Shown: positions 34,261 to 47,646 of the stretch, piece after piece
Numbering within the stretch: position 1 is the first letter of the stretch
How the letters are laid out: every line of letters begins with the position of its first letter
Assembly (NCBI GenBank): GCA_020746105.1
Contig: CM036634.1
Span: 2,239,556 to 2,303,555, forward strand
Direction: 5' to 3'
Source: Trogon surrucura
Lineage: Eukaryota; Chordata; Aves; Trogoniformes; Trogonidae
Length of the DNA stretch: 64,000 nt
Made by a program: the position numbers and the translations under genes
The notes under the pieces: model-generated
Database searches by the model: none
What the model saw: only the letters and a program-made list of their open reading frames with translations
Told to the model about the DNA's origin: nothing

Positions 34261-37200
34261 CTCGGCGGTTTTGGCCTCCCCGCGAGGTGCTGCTTTGTTT
34301 CAGCGGTGCTTGTTTACGCTCACTTGGAAGCTTCCCGAGTTACTGCAGCTGAATGAGCCTGCTGTGGTGTTGTAATTTGATTTTTTTTTGGTTATAAATC
34401 GAACATGCACAAGGCCGTATTTTAACACATGGTTACATCTTCACCTGCCTGGTGCCCCGAGGGGCTGGGGCCGGTTCAGCCCCTCCGAGCCCGCTTTCCC
34501 TGCTCCTTGCCCAGCCTCGCACCACTGAGCTCTCTTCCATTTTTTAACCTGCCACCATCCCTAAACCGGCTTTTATTTTTCTCCTCTCTGCTCGCTGGCT
34601 GCTCTGGCTTCGCTCTCTTTCGTTTTTCACCCTCCTTTCCTCTCAGGCCTCTGTATCTTTTCTCCCTTCCCCTGCTTCACCTTTAGGTCCGTAGTTCCTC
34701 AAGGTTGAACTAGGATAGTGGGAATTCTCCCTCCTAGAGAAAATGTGGCTTTTCTAAGTAGGGAAAGGTAGTGCAGCACTCCTTGCTTTTTTCCACTCTT
34801 TTCTCCCCTTCTCAATTTCTCCTCCTTCTCACTTTAACCTGGTACTAGGACTCGTGTCTCAGTCCACCTCAAGTTTTGAGGATTTATGCAAAATTTCATG
34901 CTGTCCTGCTTGCATCCAGAGTTTCAGGAGAGAAAGCCAGCGTTTCCTGGGACCTGTGCTATCAGCTGGGCTTGGAAGGAGAGTATGATTTTCCCTTTTT
35001 GTGTTGTGTTTGTCGATAAGAACACACACGTCTTGGGCCTGGATCCCACTAGGCAAATGCAGCTCAAATATATGGGCTTTGCTTTGGTAAGCATGCATTT
35101 ACTTTTTCAGCAGCAAGAGTTCTAAATCTATTTGAAAGTTACTGAAACTCCCTTGCTTGCTGAAGAAAGCATTTGTCCTAATTACGGTCTCCTCGCTTGC
35201 TGCCAACAGCAGGTAAGGCTTGCTTGCAGGAGAAATGTGGCTTATGGAGAAGAAAGGTGTCTGTGCTGATCTCAGTCTTTCATTGTGAAAAGTCTGTATT
35301 TAGAATTTGTTGTAATGGCAAAATAGCATCAGTACCAGTTATTTTTTTTGGTGGGGGGTGAGGGAGTAGTTACTTAAAGTTTTGTTGTTATCTCAAAATG
35401 AGCCCAGATGAGTCGCACTTGTGAACCTTCAACTCGCTGTATGGAAACCCAGCCCTATGCTGAAAACTAATTCTAGAAAAATCTGTAAACAATGATCTTT
35501 GCTTAGTGTCACGTGGGAAGAGTGGTTCTCAGTGTTCAGCATGGTTTTTTTCCTGTCCTGCTAGTTTGAAAATTCAGGCTGGATTCCATCTGCATCGTGC
35601 ACATTCCTATTTGTGAAAGCTTTGCTTTTCGAAGTGAGGTGATTTACTGGTGATACATGAAGCCAAAAAACATTGTTGAATGCTGAGAGTTCTGACTCCT
35701 AAGTGTTTAGCAATCACAAGCCAGGTGCACTTCGTAACACCATAATAACTTTAAAAATGAAAACTGTGCTTGTGTATTGTCTGAAGATGGACTAATGAAG
35801 TTTCAGAGTTCTGAGTTGTTCCATACAATTGTAGGGGTTTCCTTTTTCTTTCTTATGTCAAAACTGAGGTTTCTGTGTGGCCACTTTACTTACTCCAGCA
35901 GCAGCAACTTGAAAAAAAGCAATGAATAATATGAAGCCCATGAAAGCATTGTGGGTATTGGCGACTGACAGCCCTATTATTTTTGTAAGATGGATGAAAT
36001 AAAAATCAAACTTCACCCTATAAGGACGTAGTTGCTTCTGTATATAAAATGGAAATCCATTCAGGTTTGGTTTTTATGGTACACAAGTGATACTCAGCTA
36101 CAGAAGATCTGTTAAGGAGCTGTAACTTCTATAATTCTTCTGATCCCGAGTCCTACAACTAGAGGAAAGAATTGGTGATGGGTGGAATTCCTTCTTAAGT
36201 GCTGTAAGCTGGGTAAAGACTGAGAGCTTTGGACCTCATCAGGATTCTCCCTGGCTTCCTGCCAGCTGGCCTGCAGGTAGGTTCTATTTAAAGAGCTGAT
36301 ATATCCTGTCCTCAAAACAAGAGTTTGCAGTGGAAATGCTGCAAGGGACCAGGCTGTTAAATTAAGCTACCTGTCTGTGAGCGTCAGTGAAACAGTTTGT
36401 GATGTTACACTGTGTGCGCTTGTCACAGTCCTGCCACATCAAGGTTGGAGGGAGAAGGTGACTAGTGGGCAGTCGCTTCATCAAACGGAGACGTCGATTT
36501 CTCAGGTAGCGCAGGCAGGGCGAGGCATGCATGGCTCCGTTGCTTTTAACAGCCAGGTAATGAATGTGCTTTCCAGAATTCGTGTTTCTCATAGTGGAAG
36601 CAGCAGCTGCATGTGATCTGTGTCGCTGTCAAATGCAAGTGAGATGTAGTTAATTCAGGTCTGCACAGCAAAGACGTATTGATCAGGGCTCTTCTTGCTG
36701 TGGTTGGATATTTGCAATAACAGTGACTAGGGCAATGCAGCAAGCCAGGATGGCAAAACCAAATATGCTTTGTCTTAATCGAAAAAGTGAGGGGCTTACT
36801 ACCCGGATTTGCTGCTGAGCAGCAGCAATTCCAGAGCAATTCTGCTGATCTTCAAGGGGTCAGTAAGATATTGAAATCAAGTGAAAAGGGCACATCTTGT
36901 TCATGTCATTACAAATACACTTCATTTATAGCAATAAGGTTAAAATAACGAATTCAGTACAAACAGCTTGCAATGGATCAGTTCCAAATGATTTTAAAAA
37001 ATGCCCTCTGTTTATGGTATCTGGATAAAGTTATACTGAGCTGCTTACAGAGATACTGAATGTTGCCAAGAATTATATGGGGTGGATGTATACATTATGT
37101 TTCCTCTGTTCCTTCTCTCCTAGTGCGTCTTGGATGTGGATTATGTGCTATATATTTAGTCAAGAATTGCAGTGTGTTTTTTAGTGCAAAGGTAAAAATC

Positions 37201-40200
37201 TGTACACAGTGATCTTGTAATAAAAAAGTATAATTATTACTTTTATTTCTGCAGAAGTACCCAACTCATTGTCTGTCTGCCCACTTTTCCTTCCTGTCAG
37301 TTTCCCTTAATAGCTGTGTCTGCTTTTCTTTTGTTCATCTGTTGTGCAGGAGAAAAATGGGCACTAACAGGTTTGCTAATTACTATAAAATTCTTCCAAG
37401 CCTTGTTCTGTTCAGATCATTCTATTAGCTAAAGTAATGCAGTGCAATGGCATGATGGCTTTCACGCTTTTCATTATATAAGGTCTTTCTGGTGCAGTAT
37501 ATTACTGGGATTGTCTTCTGGGGCTGTTGCCAGTAGCTTTTGATTTTCCACACCTGCTGTTTTCTTTTATCTCAACATTCCTTTTTTGCTACTACGTTAA
37601 TCCTCTTTATCTTTCCTAAATGACTTTTAAGGGCACGGGACTGCTAGCCCCCTGCTCCCACAGTTTCTGCTAGGAACTAGCAAAGCCGACAACGGTCGTG
37701 CTCGGTTATCTTGCTGGACAGTCCTCTGCCCAGTGTCAGTGTCTTCACATCACTGCAACAGTTCCTGTCAGTTTTAAGTTCTACCACTATACCTAAAGGC
37801 AAGGTCTTAACCCTCCTTGCATCATTTTGCTGCCGACACCTATTTTTCCTTACCTATCAGCGTTGTCAATGTCATCTTCTTCAGCAGTATTTATGGCAGC
37901 AGACTTTTGTCTCATCACTCTGATTATATTAGCTCCAGTGATTGTACTTTCACCTCATTACTGAAATAAAGTTAACATTAATGAGAGTCACGCAGCTAAA
38001 CCTCTCCTCACCTCTCTGGAAATTTATTCTAATGATGAAAAGGAGATGCATGTGGATCTATTTAAAAGCAAGCTAGCTTTTTTCCCCACCCCCACCTAGC
38101 TACCTACCAGGTTCAGTGTTAAATAAAGTCTTTTGTTACTAAGAGCTGATGATGCAAAAGAATCCAAATACATTATATAACATTAACAAGGACAAATGAT
38201 ATTGGTTAAACACTGATCTGTGTACCGGTCTGCCGCAGAATTCCTTTATGACCTGAATTTCTGTGTTGCTACAGCTTCTGGAAAGGATTTCTCTTGTCTG
38301 ACTCTCATAATAGATCAGCCATAAACACTCGGAGGTCCTAGGGGTATGCTCGGAGTTAGATATTATCAAGTGTAACAATAATCACACTTATAAATGGGAT
38401 GAAGCATTGAGAGGGAGGTGGAAATTGTTTATAGAAAGACACAGCAAGGCTTTGAGATGAAAGAAGAAATATAATTTAGATAAGCAAATGAGATAAAACA
38501 AATGTACATGATGAATGAGCCAAGCAGAGGCTCATGAGATGTACTGATCAGAGTTTGGATTTACAGTAAGAGCAGTTATTTTGCTACTGGTCACTGCTAG
38601 AGAAGCTGTCTGAGTAGAGGTGGTTTGTCTGTGGGGTGTTAGATGTGTTTGCTAGTGAAAGGTTAGAGACTAAGGATTCCTTTTTTATTAAATCTTCTTA
38701 CAAGCATCTACTGTGACATGGCCTCAGCTCTGTCTGAGGCCACTGCCTGCTGTGGTGACACAGGTTAGCTAAAAGGATGGTCACCTCTGAATCAACCTAA
38801 TTATTTGATGATTTCCTTAAAAGTTAGCTCTTCATGTGTGCAACTTGACTGAGCCTGGTGTAGCTTGAGAAGTCCAAGATGATTCTTGCTAAAACTTTGC
38901 CTATATTTTAAAGAGTTTTTTTATAAAATAAGTAAAAAATATGCTCACCCCGCACAGTGGTGTGAGCAAACTTAAAAAAATGTAAGGATATATCGTACTA
39001 AAAGGTATCACTGGCTTGTCCGCTAAGTGGAATGCTTTAGAACCTAGGTCTTCTGAAATTCTTGCTTTAGACTTTCAAAGAGAAAAGTACTCCAAGAATC
39101 CAAAGCATGGTGTGAAGGGAGAGAGTGAAGTATTACTGTAATGATAATCATGCCTTGACCTACTTTGGATTCCCGGGTGTAGAAGTATTTTCTCTGTTGT
39201 GCAGGTTTGTGATTTTGACCACAGAGTTCACAAGGAAGAATATGTAGACTTGTCACCAAAAGAGAAGTGTTGCAATAGAAAGACTATTTAAGTTAGCCTT
39301 TTCAAACGTCAGAATCCTAAACAAAATAGATAAAGTTGGATAAAGATAGCCCTTTACAAAGGTTGGGGAAATAACATTACTGCCCTTTGGGAGAAGGAGA
39401 AACAGAAACACGGTGTTCAGGAGACATCGGTCTCGTCAGATGATGCAGCAGGAGCAGACTGGGGCACAGCATCTAGAACTGGCCCCTGGATCACTGTCCT
39501 GCTCTGCCTTCTAGAGCTTTCTGCCTCCTCCTTGAGATTGCTGCTACTGTGCCTGAAGACACCTCTGACTCATGATTATAGTCACCAAGTATGTCAGGTT
39601 GAAATGTGCCCTGTCAAATAACTGATACCATGTTTAACTTGAGAAAATTTTGCAAGACTGTGTCCTAAAGCAGGCTTTTCTTACGGGTGCAGACAAAATG
39701 AGATCATCTCTGTATAAGCAACATGAATTAAATAGATTTCAACTCTTGCTTCATGATTGTTCCTGTTGCTTCTGCAAGCACTCTGTTTTGAAAATAGTCT
39801 CAATCTGCTTCAGGTATTTATTTCACAGTTTGTTCTCCTTCCTTTATGTGCACATTCCCTCTTCTCCCACCTGCTTTCCAGCCTGGCTTTTCCTCATCTT
39901 GGTGCCCAGGAAATGCCAGTGTCTAGTTGAATGAGCTCTGCTATAAATCAAAGTGTCATCACTTAGCTGGTAGAAGTGATTTAATTAATGCATCATGCCA
40001 TCCCTAGAGCCTCTCCCCACCTGACTGCTAATCAACCTTCATCAGCAGGAGGAAAATGTAGCCCTTAGAACTGTGCAGGAGAGACCGAAGGCAAGACAGT
40101 TAATTGCAGCTGCAGAGATCAGCCTTGTCACTTGTCTCTAATCCGTTGTCTGCTTCTTGAAATACTGCTGTCCTGGTCTCTTACAAGCCATGCTTATCTC

Positions 40201-43200
40201 CGTTCGTACAGAAATTATCTAGTATCATATCAGCAATTGCTTTCTGTCAGAAAATGTATTTGGCAGATGACGCGTTTAAAAGCACCCTGTTGTGCACGAG
40301 TGTTGTAGCAACTTTTACATCGTGAGTACTTTTGTGGCTGGAATAAACAGTTTAAATATAACCAGTTCTGCGCACTGTGGATGCACTTCATAGGTGCTGT
40401 GCAGTTAGCGCTGCAGAGCGCCGAGCCCCAAGTGGTCCTGCCAGTGTGGAATTGCAGGGCAGATGTTGTTAGCAAGTGGTATCCTTTGTCAGCTGCTGAG
40501 TAAAGAGTTGATGATGTTATCTCTGGTATATGTGTATGAGAATGGTAATTGCTGTGCAAGCCAGAGCAATTGTCACTTCAGTTCAGTGGCTTCCACCACA
40601 TGGGGCAGGATCTGTGATAATGGGAGTCTTGGCTTCCATCTATTTGATAATACGAGCATAAGAAGAATTTAGGGAGTGTTGTATTTGTGACTATTTATAG
40701 TTACATAGACAGTCAAGATAAATACAGAAAATGGCACTTGTGGCAAGCAGTGTTTTTTCTGATAGGTAGAAGAGAAAACTGAGAGTCCAGATTCTGCTTT
40801 CTAGGCTTGACCATTCCCAGGTTGCCAGATAACCACGAGAAAGACGTTCAGCTAGTTTTTATCTAGGTTTACCCCAGCTATAATGTTTGCTGTAGAAAGA
40901 CATACTGTACTTAGGACACATTCTGCTCTCTTTTCAAATAACTAGTGCTTCTGAAGCAGATGGGCCTGCACCGCCTTCCGTGGTGATCAGTGATGCTCAG
41001 CAGCAGGACGAACAGCAGTGCCCCCAGCGCTGCGTTGAGGCCCACAGGCTGCTGAGGTGGCAGAAGTGCAGTAATGATGATTTCAGCCCCGATCCTGCAG
41101 GGGTTGGGCTGCAGAAGCAGAGGGGTGCTCCCTAAGCTGATGTCTCAGTGCAGCTTCTGGGTGAGCTGCAGAGGGCAGTGCGAGAAGAACTTGGCCCCCA
41201 CTAATTCTCAGCGCGAGTTAAAAAATACCAAAATCGGCAGGATGTGTGAGCTGGGCCACAGCGGTCCCTTCCGATGTCCCACACCGCCCACAAAGCCTGT
41301 GTCAAACACACTCTCGGCTGTTAATCCTGCTGGGGAGGGCCTGCCACACAGCCGGCCGAACACACTGCCTCGGCCTGTTCCTCAGCCTGCCTCGTGAGGA
41401 ACAGAGGAGGTGGCTACAGGCTCTGTGCAGTGACACTTAATTCAGTTCCTTCTCTGTGTTGTCGCACGTTGCGCAAGACGGGTGCCTTGGGCCACAGCCT
41501 CAAGGTTGGGTGCTCTGCAGTCTGACCATAATTACCGTTATGGTTAAGCAGCTGTTTCCTTTGTAAGTTGATAATTTTGAGGGTTCATTACATGGACATA
41601 AAAGTCCTCTCCAGGCAGAGATTTGGCAGACAAAGCCCAGCTAGGGAGCTGTTTAATCATTTGTTAGTTTGTTTATTTTTGCATCTGTTGGGCAATTCTC
41701 TTCGTATTTTGTGTACAGGGCAGCAAAAAATATAACTGCAGTTTTCAGTTGTTTACCATTAAGGTCTTCATCGATCTTTATTTTGCTGTTGGTCATTTGT
41801 GATTCTATTTGAAGAAATAAATGTATATGACTACATTTTAAAAGTATTTACTATGTGATATTCAAATAACAGCTTTTTCTGACACTTCACTGATTTCCTT
41901 GTTTAATCCACGGGCTTTGTTTAACCTAATTCCCACAAACTCTGCTGCTCTGTGGTTGCTTATTGCTGGTTCTGTTGTTTTATACTGGAGTACTCTGCAG
42001 GATAGTAAACAAAGACAGTGTTCACTGCATAGCTTTGCTATTTTTATTCTTTCCCGGGTTTTTTTTTTTTGGCAGAACTGAAAATCTGAATGTAATCTGT
42101 GTAAATGCTTACCTTTTTGGTGATTTAAATTGAGAAGAACTTTTAAGGTAGTGGAATTACTGTAATTTTATCACAAGGCAACTAATAACAGAGTTTATGC
42201 CTATTGAGGAATTATTTTTTTAGGAAGTGCTGTTGAATATAACATCTGTAAATTTGATCTCTGAAGGGAACTGTGTCCTCGGGCTTTCTAAAATTCCACA
42301 ATGTCCCTTATTTCTACTATTTAAACCACACCTGACCTAATTTAAAAGCAAGATGCACTGATACCCATAGCAACCGGTGCCAAATGAAACTGTCTTCCTT
42401 TGTAGGATTTTGCTTAGGGCACAAGACTGAATAGCTGGCCTTGTTAGAAGGATTATGCTGCAGGTGGGTGAACGGAGCCGTTCTGCAGCAGATGGTTGCA
42501 TGCTAGTGAACTCTGTTGCTGGCAAGATGCTGAGCTTATAAGTGCTACACCTGTGGGGTTTTTTTTTCCTCTTAAGAAGCCTTGACAGTCTCTGATGACT
42601 TAAATCTTAGTTGTGGTCTGGCCAGTTTTCATGTTGCGTTGAAAAATACTGTAATGAAATCCTGCACAGAGGGAAAAGGAGCTGTGAGTATGTTTTCGTG
42701 TCACACTTCTAGTTCACTTTAGCGCTCCAACAGCCCTGTCTGTGCACTGAGCAGGTCACAGACTCGGGAGATACACACTTATTTAACTGAGCCGCCCTCT
42801 AAGCTGGGAATGTCATCTTTTGTGAGCCTGGACAATGTCATGAAGAAAGATTGTACTTTCTGTCCAAGTGCTAGGTTCTGTGAAGAGGAGGAATTAGTAA
42901 TTCTTGTACCTTGTTACCTTTGCTGACCTTAGATGGGAACAGCGTAACTGGACTTGTGTGACCGGAAGGCAGTGTGCGAAGGAGCGTGGGCTGGGTCTGT
43001 GTGCCTCAGCCTCCTGTGTGCTGGCAGACCTCTTCAGCTGTGTCTGGTCCTCCTCTGCCAACACCTCCTGAAAATTGGCTGTTAGATGGGAGAGCAGAGC
43101 TTGTGGGTTTAGACCAGACCAACCAAAATTCTGTTATTGCTCTCGTGACAAATACAGTGTTAACCAGGAAGTTCATAAGGACTGAAGTAATTTGTTTTAT

Positions 43201-43317
43201 GTAAAAATGTCTCATCAAAAACTTGCTGTTCCTTTCTTTTCCCCCCAAAGAAAATTGCTTTTTCGTGAAATGAAAATGCTGAAAGAAAAAGTCAGTATTG
43301 GTTTAAGAATGTTAATT

Positions 43318-43328
43318 GGGGGGGGGGG
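43318..43328 (+). repeat. Poly-G run (11 G)
   Basis: Eleven consecutive G in otherwise AT-rich sequence. Such runs are rare in birds outside CpG islands and prone to sequencing error. Confidence 0.85.
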
Positions 43329-44015
43329 AAGGTAACCAGATATTTCCACTTCTATTTAATTAGAAACTTGAACCTTTAGAATATTTGGTATCTTTTTCTT
43401 AAAATTTTTATGTGATACAATTACTTGTTTTTTAGCTTAGTCCGAATGAAAAAAAACATAAAAGAATAAGTCCTTTCCAGTGGAAAAAAAATCAGATGAA
43501 TATGTAATTGGCAGGGGATTGAATTGGGAGCTTGGTGAGAAAGCTACCTTTTTTGTGGGGAATGGATCAGAAGAGGACTGTCATTTCTGAAGGTATCGTA
43601 AAAGCAGGGTTTTTTATTCTCCTCTGTATTTTGCTTCTCATTCTCATTTTTGTGTGTGTATTAAGTGGCTCTTGCTGAGCTCCGCATTGAGATGTCATCG
43701 TGATAAATCACTTTTACTGGAGATTATATTTTTCCTCCAAATGAAGCTGCCAGCAAGACACATTTTAAGATTGCAAGTGACTGCAACATTTTCTGTCACC
43801 TTTTCTCTCTCCTCAAAATATTATTCAAGAAATTCTGACTAAATTCAGTTGAGGACCATGTTTGCTGATGGGAAGGGAAAAAAATAAGAGGTGGCAGTTA
43901 ACAACTGTCAGCACTAGTCAAGGATCTTTATATATGCAAGTAAATCTGCTTTTTCTCCCACTGGGCTTATACTTAAGGAGTCCCAGCCTGCTTATATGTT
44001 GTCTAATGAAGTTCT

Positions 44016-44080
44016 CCAGAATCCCCATGAAGCAGGGAACCAGGCAGAAGTGAGTTGCCCAGGATCAAATCTCAGCCCCG
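44016..44080 (+). repeat. Weak MIR/L3-like remnant
   Basis: AATCCCCATGAAGCAGGGAA followed by AGAAGTGAGTTGCCCAGGAT resembles the MIR/L3 phrase ending in AAGTGACTTGCCCAAGGTCA. The match is short and could be chance. Confidence 0.3.
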
Positions 44081-47000
44081 TGGTGTGGCTGCAAAGAAGA
44101 ATCAGCAAGTGGGTTTTTTTTTTTTCCCTCTCTGTCCATGTGAACCCTAATCATCAAGTTCAGGCACCTGATGTTAAGGTCATACAGTGTCTTCAGTAAA
44201 TTTACTGACTTTTAACAAAGAGTTGTGCCACTTTGTCATTGCTGCAGAACTGGAAACTGTTAGAGGACCTCATCTGTCTGATGGTTAGGAGCCTCTTCTT
44301 AATGTCTCTCTAAGTTCATTCCTGGCTGGTTCCCACTTATTTGCAGTTATGCTGATGTTGTTACTGTTCTTACCCCCTAAAAATTCTCAAAATTAATACA
44401 TGAAATAGCATATTTGTAGCAAGAAAGGAGTGAAATAACTTCATCACAATAAAAATAAATTCTGAAACTTTTGCTATTTTTGGAGTGCCAGCAGCTAGGA
44501 GACAGGATATGTGGAAAATGTTGACCATATCATCTTCTTGAAAAGTCTTAGGAGGGTCATAAAAGCATTACTAAATTTGGTTTCGTTTCGGCAAATTGTT
44601 AATCGGTTTTGACATTTTTGAGAAAATAGTTTTGATAACCTCAGAGGTGCCAGCTTAAATGCAGTCGGAATAACAAATAATCTGTTTTATGCTCTGATAG
44701 CTTTTTGGTGTGCTTGGCAGTCACTTGGTAGGTTAGAGCTTTATTCCTCAGGAATAAACCTCAGGAGTAAACCAGGAAACAGCTGGTCACATCCCAGCTG
44801 AAACCCTAAGTCTAATCAAAGAAATGGGAATTAGTTCTTCATAGATATGTCACATAAAACATCATCTCCTTCCTAAGTTACCTGGTTACTCAAGTATAAG
44901 TTTGAAGTCACTTTGCGGGTGGAGCGAATGGTGTCACTGCTCAGGCTGCAGAGCACCAGGCACAAATGGGATACAAGTTTTCCAGTCTCCCTCACTGGTC
45001 CCTCCCTCTCAAGATTTCTCTCCTGTTTCACCTGTTTTGGTTTCTTTGTTTTAAAATTTCTGAACTCTCTCCCATTTTTAGTTTCTCTCCATTTTTTTTT
45101 CAGATGAATTCCACATAATTTTGCCCTTGAATTCCATTTATAGAAAGTGATTATAAGGAAGAATCTGTGTTATCCCCGTGTGAAAGTTTCAGAGTGTATT
45201 TAATACTTTATTCTCCCTTCCTTTTAAACTTTACATTGCTGGTGGATACTCAAAGGCCATTTTGATTTCTGATTTTCTTTGGGGTTTTGTCTTTTTTTCT
45301 AGAAAGAGATCTGAGAAAACATTACAATAGGTCCCACAGAAACTTCTGCATATGACCTGAACAGGCATGCCCGTCTATTTTTCTTGCTGCAGTTCTTGCC
45401 TTTAAAAAGAGAATTTCTTTAAAACGGAAGGAAAAGTTGGCTTTATTTTTTAACCAAATTTCCAGATGTAAAATGACAAATAGCAAATACCAGGCTGTTT
45501 ATTTTGTCATTCTATGAAAGTCAGTCATATCTTAGAAAAATACTGACTGTAAGCCCATGTCTTGAATAACTACTGAGACAATTGTAGCAGAGATAACAGA
45601 TAAGTTTATTATGTAGTCCAGCAATGATGAAGAGTGGGGCTTGGTCACGGAGCAGAGCCGTGTTCCTTTGCGGTTACTTGATAAACACTTTTAATTATCA
45701 ACATTGTCATTTGCATAATGGCATTGTACAGCTGGCCACATGCAGCGACCGCCGTTACCACGTGCTCCGTCAGTACTCGTGCACGGGAAGAAGTGCTGCA
45801 GGAATGCCAGGGCCAAGCAGAGGGAAGCAAATAGCTGCACGTCGCAGACGTAGGGACTGCCTGCGCAGGAAGAAGGGGTTAACAGTGCTGCATTATGGAA
45901 CTCCTCAGCAGCTTGAGCGGCGCTTGGAAAGGGAGCAATTTTCTGGCCCTTCTCTTGGTTGCAGGAAGCTACTTTAGGGTAAACTGTTTTGAGTTTTGTG
46001 GTGGTTTTTGGTTTTTTATTTCTCATGGTTCAAAGCTCTAAGTCTAGGGAATGGCTTTTTGACAGAGATCCAAGCATCTTAATGTACTGGTCAGCTGCAC
46101 TTTGATATCCTGTGGTTTTGGCTTTGGCTTCTGCTTGACTGTAGCATAGATGAGTAGACGCTGCACTTCATATTCTTGTGTAGCAGTGGACGCTGAAATA
46201 AGAGCAGGCTGTGAGCAAAGACGGATGGCTGCTTTACCTTGAAGGCTATAAACACAGCTGCGCGGATCAGCAGATGGCAGACTACTGCTAGCAATGGGCC
46301 ACAAACAATGTGAACTGTTCCTCTTCCCCCTACGGTTCCAGATGGGAGGCCTCTAAAGGGAGAATGGAACAGGCTTGTTTTGCAGTTGTCTTTCCAATTC
46401 CACCTTCCCTGCGCTTGGTTTGCCCTTCCCTTCCGGGGGACGCTTTTTCTCCAGCGACACGATTCGAGATGAGCACAGCCAGCGTCGTGTATTGTATTGT
46501 TTCTTGACTCTCTTTGATCTTCTGACGTATGTAACACTACTCGTTAAGCTATCACCAGTCTTAAATGTAGAATGAGGTTTAATAAATACCATAATTTCTC
46601 ACACAAAATTTTCAGTTATGAGCGATGCTTTTTTGGACTGCAGTGCCATGATCATCGAATGACATTCAGAGAGAAGGAATGCATCAGAATTAATCTGCTC
46701 CATCTGGGGCAGTTGGAGCTTGGCTACCCGTGCAGTAAGAGTAAACAGGATTCTGTCTTTCAGAATGACATAGTATTTGGTGTAAATAAGTTTTAATTTT
46801 GTCCCATTGCTGAGGTAGTTAACTCTGTCCGTCAGCAAAAACCGTACCTTAGATGCTGCGCTTCTGTGTGAGTGGGTGGTTGTGGAGTACCTGTGCACGG
46901 GGCAACATTGGCAGCTTGGGATGATGGAGTGTAAGAGAAATAAATTGATTTTTTAATTAAAACTGACTATTGTATCTTCATGGCATCAGCTGTCAAGAGT

Positions 47001-47542
47001 TTCCCAGTGAGTATCTCTTTCTTAGTGATGTGAAGAAAGAGAAGTACTGTCTGTCAGCACTTTCTAACCTCTGCCATCCACAGACCAAGAGTGCTCCGTG
47101 AAACACCTTGGTAATAGCCTGCTAGTGGTGTGCTGGTAACGTAATGAGTTGTCTGGATGTCTTCAGTTTTTGACTGAGGGCTCACAGATGAGTCATGAAC
47201 TCTGAGGAGGGCTGTGGGAAGTCAGTCATCTCAACAACAAACCCCTTTCCCAAAGAGCTGCTGTTATTTTCCAGATACAACATTTTTATAGGTTTGTTAG
47301 GGCATTCTACAGAAAAATTTTCCTCTATCACACGTAAAGTATTAGAAATTGGTTTTGGTTTACATTTTTTCTCTGTTTCCCAAACGCTTAGTAAATGAAA
47401 CAAGCAGCAGAGGATGAATATTCTCATCAATCACCTTTTGTTTGTATATGCTAGTCAAGACCTAAAAATCCTCTTGGAATGAAAGGGGAAAAACTCTGGA
47501 GGTTTTCTTTTCTTTTGTTACTTCAAAAGTGCGTGCTTCCAG

Positions 47543-47646
47543 TTAAAGCCCCAAACCCCATAAAGTAACTGTCAACTGGCTGCATAACGGCATAAAGCCG
47601 AGAGAGACTGCCGGTCGGGAAGGTTGTCTCCTCCATGGCCAGCGAG
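47543..47646 (+). other. Exon-like segment
   Basis: A pyrimidine-rich tract ends in CTTCCAG at 47542, and a GCGAG|GTCAGT donor follows 104 bases later. Just before the donor is ATG GCC AGC GAG in fair context. No protein similarity is recognised. Confidence 0.15.

Larger units (their letters stand above)
34261..47540. other. Intergenic or intronic sequence, no recognised gene
   Basis: Mostly AT-rich unique sequence. A pyrimidine-rich stretch follows the CpG island at about 34.55-34.69 kb, with acceptor-like CTCTCAG and TTTAG ends. A weak exon-like segment ends at a TTTG|GTAAGC donor at 35086. An eleven-G run lies at 43.32 kb and a weak MIR-like scrap at 44.0 kb. Open frames of up to about 117 codons (e.g. 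45.6-46.0 kb) have no recognised similarity. Confidence 0.5.

Noticed and set aside
34865-35086. Exon-like segment ending at a TTTG|GTAAGC donor
   Set aside because: No convincing acceptor at its left end and no recognised protein; kept only as a remark.
45624-45977. 117-codon open frame on the plus strand
   Set aside because: No recognised domain; Arg-rich run and no splice context suggest chance.
46599-46898. 99-codon minus-strand frame as a pseudogene
   Set aside because: No family recognised and nothing supporting a retrocopy, such as a poly-A tail or flanking repeats.
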